A stretch of 64,000 nt of DNA, taken from NCBI GenBank assembly GCA_002381185.1, contig DFOA01000053.1, positions 14,740 through 78,739 of the forward strand. The letters run 5' to 3'. The stretch is from Firmicutes bacterium UBA3553. GTDB lineage: Bacteria > Bacillota > Clostridia > Tissierellales > Sedimentibacteraceae. The notes under the pieces were generated by a model that saw only the letters and a list, made by a program, of their open reading frames with translations, was not told the origin of the DNA and made no database searches. The first letter of the stretch is position 1, and each line of letters opens with the position of its first letter. Shown one piece after another: positions 60,582 to 64,000 of the stretch. A program made the translations under genes and the position numbers.

Positions 60582-61763
60582 TTATCTTTTATTGCTATAC
60601 ATAAGAGTATCAATATACTTGAAAAAGTCATCCGGCTTCATCATCAGCTTATAGTCATATACAGCATAGCCTATTGCAAAGCTTAGCTTGTATACTTTTT
60701 TAGAATCCTGATTGAATTCATCTAAATTTCTTTTCAATCTTGCAACTGCGGCTTCAAGAATATTTTGGTCACTACTATCCAATAATACAAAAAATTCATC
60801 TCCACCATACCTTGCTACAAAATCATCTCTTCTCAAAGATTTCTTAATTATTTGTGCAGCATCTTTTATTGCTTCATCTCCAATATCATGACCAAATGTA
60901 TCATTAATCTTTTTAAATCCATCCAGATCAATTAGCAGCGCAGAAAACGTTTTGGTTTCAGTGCTGTTTTTAATTTTTATCTTAAGATACTTATCTAATT
61001 GCCTTCTATTATACACTCCTGTTAGATAGTCAGTATCTAAACTGGCATCTTGAATATTAAAATATATTATTAAAAGCGATACCATCATACCAGTCCAAGC
61101 AAGCGCCCAACCATAAAATATTATTTGAATGGTTGCTCCAAGTGTTATCGGTAATATAAATACCAGCATTGAATAGTAATACCTTTTTTCTATCATTCTC
61201 CTATGCTTATACACATAACACATAGAATATATTAATAAAATATAACAGTAAATAATATGCAGCAAGTATAAGTTTCCCCTAGAATATACATTGCTGCTAT
61301 TCACATAGAAAAACCAGCCAGTGTGTAAACTTGCTATAGACATTACCCCATTAATCATAAATAATGTAGCTAGCACATACTTCAGTCTTTCTATACACTT
61401 CTCATTATGTTTAATCTGGTAACATACATACAAAACCCATAATGTTCCTGTAACAGGTTCTACTACAAAGAGTAAAAGATTAAATATCTTGTTCAGCAGC
61501 AAAAAATGAATACCTGACAAACCATCAAATACCCTTGCTCCAATATCACTCAATATTAAAAATATATTTGCCTGTACCAAACCCAGAAATATTCTATTAC
61601 TTGTGAATACCCTTTCTAAGCGGTTCCTGGCATTATAATAAATAAATACTAATATTATTAATGATAATATACTCGAATCTAAAGTTTTAAAATTTTCCAT
61701 ATATTCCATCCCATATAATAACATGCCTGATAACATTATACAACTGAATAAAGAATTAATCAA
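60582..61763 (-). CDS. Membrane diguanylate cyclase (GGDEF)
   Basis: 393 residues: about six or seven membrane helices (about 1-225), then a GGDEF domain (about 230-390) with LDTDYLTGVYNRRQLD, LLIDLDGFKKINDTFGHDIGD and the active site ARYGGDEFFVLL. The inhibitory RxxD site lies five residues before it (RRDDFVARY). It makes cyclic di-GMP, with product feedback expected. The start is a TTG at 61763 without a strong ribosome site; an ATG a few codons later is possible. Confidence 0.92.
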   Translation of the reverse strand: MINSLFSCIMLSGMLLYGMEYMENFKTLDSSILSLIILVFIYYNARNRLERVFTSNRIFLGLVQANIFLILSDIGARVFDGLSGIHFLLLNKIFNLLLFVVEPVTGTLWVLYVCYQIKHNEKCIERLKYVLATLFMINGVMSIASLHTGWFFYVNSSNVYSRGNLYLLHIIYCYILLIYSMCYVYKHRRMIEKRYYYSMLVFILPITLGATIQIIFYGWALAWTGMMVSLLIIYFNIQDASLDTDYLTGVYNRRQLDKYLKIKIKNSTETKTFSALLIDLDGFKKINDTFGHDIGDEAIKDAAQIIKKSLRRDDFVARYGGDEFFVLLDSSDQNILEAAVARLKRNLDEFNQDSKKVYKLSFAIGYAVYDYKLMMKPDDFFKYIDTLMYSNKR

Positions 61764-61847
61764 AATCTAATTATTCTTTATCGTATTCAAAATTATATGG
61801 AAAATATGTAAGTATAGAAAAATACTTTATATTCACAATTTTGCTGT

Positions 61848-61897
61848 AAAAAAGTACACCTCCAAATGTTGCTTTCGGCCCAACATTTAGGGTGTAC
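61848..61897 (-). terminator. Terminator of the cupin gene
   Basis: Minus strand: GTACACCCTAAATGTTGG pairs with CAACATTTGGAGGTGTAC, then TTTTTTA. It lies just after the cupin stop. Confidence 0.85.
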
Positions 61898-61931
61898 CTC
61901 ATATCACCGTCCCATTGGTGTCAGGATATAT

Positions 61932-62279
61932 TTAAACATCTGCATCTTTTGCAAATGCTTCTGTACCCATTGGTGAAATTGTAACTAAAAGGCGCAGGAC
62001 ACCTTCGCCGTTGTTTATAACCTGCATACTTTCCTGCCCATCGACCTGCATTAACTCGCCTACCTGCAGCGGAGTTTTTTTGCCATCCGTAACAACAACT
62101 GCATTACCATCCATGACCTGCAATAAAAGGGTTGTTTCCAGATGTGTGTGTCCCGGCAGTATTTCACCTTTTGCAATATTCAGTACAAAGGCAATTACAT
62201 TATCACTTTTGAAAATCATCCTCTTGGCAATTTTCCCCTGAGGATCATAAAAATAATCCTTAAAAATAAACTTGTTCAT
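61932..62279 (-). CDS. Cupin-domain protein
   Basis: 115 residues. Motif 1 is GEILPGHTHLETTLLLQVMDG (H-x-H-x-E) and motif 2 is LQVGELMQVDGQESMQVINNG, in which the usual second-motif His is replaced, so metal binding may be altered. The N-terminus has FKDYFYDPQGKIAKRMIF. It is a single-gene unit with GGAGG upstream. Function unknown. Confidence 0.8.
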   Translation of the reverse strand: MNKFIFKDYFYDPQGKIAKRMIFKSDNVIAFVLNIAKGEILPGHTHLETTLLLQVMDGNAVVVTDGKKTPLQVGELMQVDGQESMQVINNGEGVLRLLVTISPMGTEAFAKDADV

Positions 62280-62560
62280 AATAAATCCTCCTTTAATTTA
62301 TGTTTACTTTAATATACCCCAATTTGAGCATATAATAACTAAATTTTTGAATATTCAAAGTAGCTGGCTATCTGGATTTTCTATAATCGGCGAGACTGCT
62401 TATTTAGAAATCACACCCGCTTAAAAGATTCTTTTAGGATTAATCGTATATTACAGCTTTACCTTGTTCCTGCAGTTTTCTTAAAGATGTAATCATATGA
62501 TTGTAACAACTGGCGTATTGAAGAATACAATAATAACAATACAATACAGGAGTGGTGTTC

Positions 62561-63247
62561 ATGCTGAAAATATTGTTGTACGGCAGCGCCCGGGAGCGTA
62601 AAATACTGGAAGAAGCATTGCAGAAGCCACTTAAGGAAAATAAAGTTTCCTTTAATATTCAGTATTTATCAAATCCTCAGCAGCTCATGAAGAATTATCT
62701 GCTTGACAGCAGTTACCGGATTATTGTGGCATGTCTGGACGGCAGTACCTCTTATGTAATTAAAGGCGACAACAAAACTGTTTCTAATATTATTACAGGC
62801 ATCATGGACTTTCCCCCTACGCCTGAGGAAATAGACGAGAAGCTCATGAGAAACCGGGAGTTGGCAAGCTTCTACTCCTCCGGAGAATATACCGTAACTC
62901 ACCGCAGTTTCACACGTAAAATCCCTTACGAGGAAATAGATTACATCCAAAGTGATAACAAAAAAACCATAATGCACCTGACAAATGGAGATACAGAAAT
63001 TATCCAAAAAGGTATACGAAAGGTAAATGCCGAAATCGACAGAAAATATTTTGCTAAATGCTGCATCGGAGTTATTGTAAATACCCGAAATATCCATAAA
63101 ATACACCGTTCAGAAAAAAACAGCAGGGTTATAGAGCTTAAGTCAGGAGCCAAGGTCGTAATGACTGAAGGTTATTTTAAGAAATTTGCAGAAGCATATT
63201 CGATGTCGGTTTCGAAGTTGGCAGACCTGAAAACCCTTGACGATTAG
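62561..63247 (+). CDS. LytTR-family transcription regulator with receiver-like N-terminus (first of tandem pair)
   Basis: 228 residues from the ATG at 62561 (AGGAG 8-9 nt upstream). The N-terminal 115 residues have a receiver-like alternation (MLKILLYGSARERK; YRIIVACLDGS) without the acidic pocket and phospho-acceptor Asp. The C-terminal LytTR DNA-binding domain (about 118-215) has IPYEEIDYIQSDNKK and RKYFAKCCIGVIVNTRNIHKI. A similar gene follows in tandem. It cannot be phosphorylated in the usual way if the reading is right. Confidence 0.85.
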   Translation: MLKILLYGSARERKILEEALQKPLKENKVSFNIQYLSNPQQLMKNYLLDSSYRIIVACLDGSTSYVIKGDNKTVSNIITGIMDFPPTPEEIDEKLMRNRELASFYSSGEYTVTHRSFTRKIPYEEIDYIQSDNKKTIMHLTNGDTEIIQKGIRKVNAEIDRKYFAKCCIGVIVNTRNIHKIHRSEKNSRVIELKSGAKVVMTEGYFKKFAEAYSMSVSKLADLKTLDD

Positions 63248-63445
63248 AATGTTGCATATATATCCAAATTTAAAAATCCTGAAATGGAAGTTTTTTAAGA
63301 TTTCACTCAATAATCTACATAATCACTTCATTAAAAATTTGAATTTTAGTTGAAATTATCACATTCTTCAAAAATAAAAATTTCAAAAATATTTATGCAC
63401 TATTTGCGTATAAATGCTAATTAATACAATAAAGGATTGATTAAT

Positions 63446-64000
63446 TTGAATAATAAAATTGCCATATACGGAAACGCTAAAAAGCAAAGTCAAATAGAAG
63501 ATGTATTGACAAGATTCCTTAAGAAAAATGATCTTCTATTTGAAATACACCGTGTTTCTGACTCGGAGCAATTCCTGAGAGAATTTCTGCTTAAGGATGA
63601 TTACAGACTTTTTTTGATAAGTGAAAAAGGTACTGTGACATACCTGCTGAAAATTTATAAAAACTTCGACCTGCAAACTTCACGCTATGTTTACGGAAAG
63701 CTGAAGTTCCCTTTGACACAAAAAGGACTTTCAAATCAGATGCTTGAAGTACTTAAATCATCACACACCTGCCCCTACGGTGTCTATGCAGCGAAAAACG
63801 GGAAAATGTCCCGCTTAATTCAACATGAAGATATCGAATGTATTTATAAGCAAAAGACAAAATCGGTGTTTTACCTGCAGAGCGGAGAAACTATGGAAGT
63901 ACCGGATTCCCTGTCCGGGATATTAACCGAGCTGGACGCAAATTATTTTATAAAATGCAGCAAGGGATTCATTGTTAACTTTTTTAATATTGAGCAAGTA
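63446..64000 (+). CDS. LytTR-family regulator, second of tandem pair (cut by window edge)
   Basis: A TTG at 63446 with AAAGGA upstream opens a frame that continues to the end (185 codons). Its beginning (NNKIAIYGNAKKQSQIEDV) and LytTR part (IQHEDIECIYKQKTKSVFYL; NYFIKCSKGFIVNFFNI) parallel the first gene. The pseudo-receiver also lacks the usual Asp (FLISEKGTVTYLL). Tandem duplication is evident. Confidence 0.82.
   Translation, partial: MNNKIAIYGNAKKQSQIEDVLTRFLKKNDLLFEIHRVSDSEQFLREFLLKDDYRLFLISEKGTVTYLLKIYKNFDLQTSRYVYGKLKFPLTQKGLSNQMLEVLKSSHTCPYGVYAAKNGKMSRLIQHEDIECIYKQKTKSVFYLQSGETMEVPDSLSGILTELDANYFIKCSKGFIVNFFNIEQV

Noticed and set aside
62440..62530. A minus-strand frame reading HMITSLRKLQEQGKAVIYD
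   Set aside because: No ribosome site and too short; possibly a relic but not supportable.
1..64000. CRISPR arrays, tRNA or rRNA genes, prophage or intact transposase
   Set aside because: Looked for and not seen; no regular spaced repeats, tRNA-like folds or transposase motifs were recognised.

Overview
The window is AT-rich, with strong AAGGAGG-type ribosome binding sites and frequent TTG/GTG starts. Together with an S-layer-homology (SLH) protein, poly-gamma-glutamate genes, Fur and MarR/TetR regulators and several anaerobe-type iron-sulfur enzymes, this points to an anaerobic low-GC Firmicute (Clostridia/Tissierellia; something like Sedimentibacter would fit). The organism assignment is inference, not proof. 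Most genes are on the minus strand. Both ends cut through genes. No rRNA, tRNA, CRISPR array or intact insertion sequence was recognised.

Layout. 1-3.5 kb: a Fur-box-controlled iron-type import operon (ECF S component, EcfT, double ATPase, and the start of a fused ABC permease-ATPase), next to an AraC regulator. 4.6-14.3 kb: small accessory genes (NIF3/CutA-like, DUF3885, a MarR-Fur pair under a near-ideal promoter, AraC-GyrI, two GNATs, cupin, aminoglycoside-phosphotransferase-like, phosphoesterase, nitroreductase), mixed with decaying genes: a nitrilase with its middle deleted, a frameshifted hypothetical gene and a C-terminal relic. 14.4-15.0 kb: a fluoride riboswitch and crcB. 15.1-17.2 kb: a TetR gene with its operator, followed by a wrecked ABC transporter and a scrap of a ferredoxin gene. 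17.2-25.0 kb: an efflux operon (two ABC-2 permeases, HlyD-type adaptor, TolC-like protein, universal-stress-like protein) with a two-component system.

25.1-25.5 kb is a mosaic of four short pieces that match, in order, the intact block at 40.8-44.0 kb. 25.5-38.0 kb is the largest coherent unit: a molybdenum hydroxylase (aldehyde/xanthine dehydrogenase type), NuoE/NuoF/NuoG-like NADH module, dicluster flavoprotein, ferredoxin and two small cysteine proteins of the kind found with such enzymes in Desulfovibrio. A textbook sigma-54 promoter precedes it and a sigma-54 activator gene with three palindromic putative enhancer sites lies just upstream.

38-44 kb: a gene graveyard, a nucleoside hydrolase with a truncated Crp-like neighbour, rubrerythrin, a polyferredoxin, a ChaN/TraB-like lipoprotein and a methyltransferase. 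44.2-54.8 kb: a two-module hybrid sensor kinase with a SARP-like response regulator, a 1.2-kb-residue-scale SLH surface protein, and an OmpR-type two-component system whose kinase carries a 21-bp tandem repeat with homopolymer tracts. 55-59.6 kb: an apparent 18-residue peptide gene, an NlpC/P60 relic, an intact poly-gamma-glutamate hydrolase and a pgsB-pgsC operon that lacks pgsA but carries a small membrane protein and a hydrolase homologue missing predicted catalytic residues. 59.9-64 kb: a flavin-split-barrel protein, a diguanylate cyclase, a cupin and two tandem LytTR regulators with degenerate receiver-like N-termini.
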